NCBI GenBank assembly: GCA_002238485.1
Contig: MPMG01000003.1
Location: 124,001-188,000 of the forward strand
Origin: Chloroflexi bacterium bin20
GTDB taxonomy: Bacteria; Chloroflexota; Anaerolineae; Aggregatilineales; Phototrophicaceae
Length of the DNA: 64,000 nucleotides
Reading direction: 5' to 3'
The position numbers were made by a program, and so were the translations under genes. Positions 63,379 to 64,000 of this stretch are shown one piece after another. A model generated the notes under the pieces. That model was not told the origin of the DNA, did no database searches, and saw only the letters and a list, made by a program, of their open reading frames with translations. The first letter of the stretch is position 1. Each line of letters begins with the position of its first letter.

Positions 63379-64000
63379 CCGGGCAGCAGAAGCTCTTGAC
63401 CGACGCTCAGTTGGTCGGGGTTGGTCAGGTCATTGAGCTCGATGATCGCATTGACATCGACGCGGTATCGCAGCGAGATGCTTTCCAGCGTTTCGCCAGC
63501 CGAAACCACATGAAATGGCGGTCCCGAGTCGGACACGAGCGGGGCCGGGATCGAAGTCACGGTCGGTGGCATGGTCGGCTCTGGCGAGGGCTCGGGGGTC
63601 GGCGTCAAGAATACGCAGCCCGGTATCTGCAGCAGCTGTCCCAACGAAAGCACATCTACATCGTCCAGGTCATTCAACGCTGCCACTTCGTCCATGGTTG
63701 TTTCCCAGTTGAGCGACAAGCGGAAGATGCTGTCGCCGCCTTGCACTGTATGGACGCAAGGGCTGTCGGGATCGAGCTCGACTGGCAAGACCTGCGTAGG
63801 GATGCTTGTGGCAAGCGGCGTAGAACCGATTGGCGGCGCCGTTACAGCGATGACTGCCGCGCTCGTAGCCGGTATGACAGTCGGTTGCTCGACTTGGCCC
63901 GGCACCGTCTCGGGCGTGATATATGGTTGGCGCGTCTCTATGCCCGTTTCATCCTCGCTGACCACGATTATGTCTTGCAGGCTGGTCGGAGTCGCGTCGC
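63375..64000 (-). CDS. LysM protein with two LysM modules (5' end outside the window)
   Basis: About 208 residues of the C-terminus; the frame stays open to base 64000, so no start is assigned. Two LysM modules are visible near the end (CVHTVQGGDSIFRLSLNWET and FHVVSAGETLESISLRYRVD), separated by a Pro/Thr/Ser/Glu-rich linker. It probably binds peptidoglycan. It ends close to the M42 aminopeptidase. Confidence 0.8.
   Translation of the reverse strand, partial: DATPTSLQDIIVVSEDETGIETRQPYITPETVPGQVEQPTVIPATSAAVIAVTAPPIGSTPLATSIPTQVLPVELDPDSPCVHTVQGGDSIFRLSLNWETTMDEVAALNDLDDVDVLSLGQLLQIPGCVFLTPTPEPSPEPTMPPTVTSIPAPLVSDSGPPFHVVSAGETLESISLRYRVDVNAIIELNDLTNPDQLSVGQELLLPG

Overview
The window looks like chromosome of a Chloroflexota bacterium, probably class Anaerolineae or a close relative. 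This is inferred from several features seen together: high GC, many short secreted or membrane-anchored LysM, PPC, SH3b, CARDB and SdrB-like proteins with Thr/Pro/Ala-rich linkers, a bifunctional homocysteine methyltransferase/methylene-THF reductase, a Gram-positive-style LexA, an Flp-type pilin and shared GC-rich palindromic intergenic repeats. No rRNA, tRNA, CRISPR array, transposase or integrase was found. Genes are dense, commonly overlap by 1-20 bp and often start with GTG or TTG.

Layout. 1-4.3 kb: cell-surface/secreted proteins and an alginate-lyase-like protein. 4.4-8.7 kb: a TroABCD/ZnuABC-type metal ABC transporter operon whose last permease carries a Cys-rich zinc-ribbon-like insert and a C-terminal DtxR-like winged helix. 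8.7-16.9 kb: glycosyltransferase, DprA, LexA with its SOS-like promoter, a transglycosylase, methionine/folate enzyme, a response regulator, a ParB-like protein and a Trm9-like methyltransferase. 16.9-23.8 kb: surface protein, LolD-type ATPase, HEAT-repeat protein and two tandem ArnT/PMT-like membrane proteins. 24.0-32.1 kb: metG with an apparent transcription-attenuating leader, then a complete type I restriction-modification system (hsdM-hsdS-hsdR) bracketed by an 84-bp perfect direct repeat of the metG 3' end, so the hsd genes look like an insertion into metG.

32.1-40.8 kb is a sugar-uptake and catabolism locus: DeoR-family regulator with a 32-bp near-palindrome over its own promoter, a BtpA/SgcQ-family protein, an M29 aminopeptidase with all metal ligands, a Tat-exported sugar-binding protein, two MalF/MalG-type permeases (no ATPase), a Gfo/Idh/MocA dehydrogenase and an FGGY kinase. 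The sugar is unknown and the roles of the BtpA and M29 proteins in it are unexplained. This is the best candidate for an undescribed pathway.

40.9-64 kb is mixed: a DUF1801 protein, PHP phosphatase, cyclopropane-fatty-acid synthase, NarL-type regulator, HpnA-like epimerase, an exact 120-bp tandem duplication, two class C26 glutamine amidotransferases, DinB protein, a flavoprotein with a Cys-rich tail, a Kef-type antiporter, two tandem PLP-dependent group II decarboxylases, TauE/SafE exporter, nitroreductase, hemB, a large membrane protein, an FtsX/MacB-type permease, a small Flp pilin, an M42 aminopeptidase and the 3' part of a LysM protein that leaves the window.
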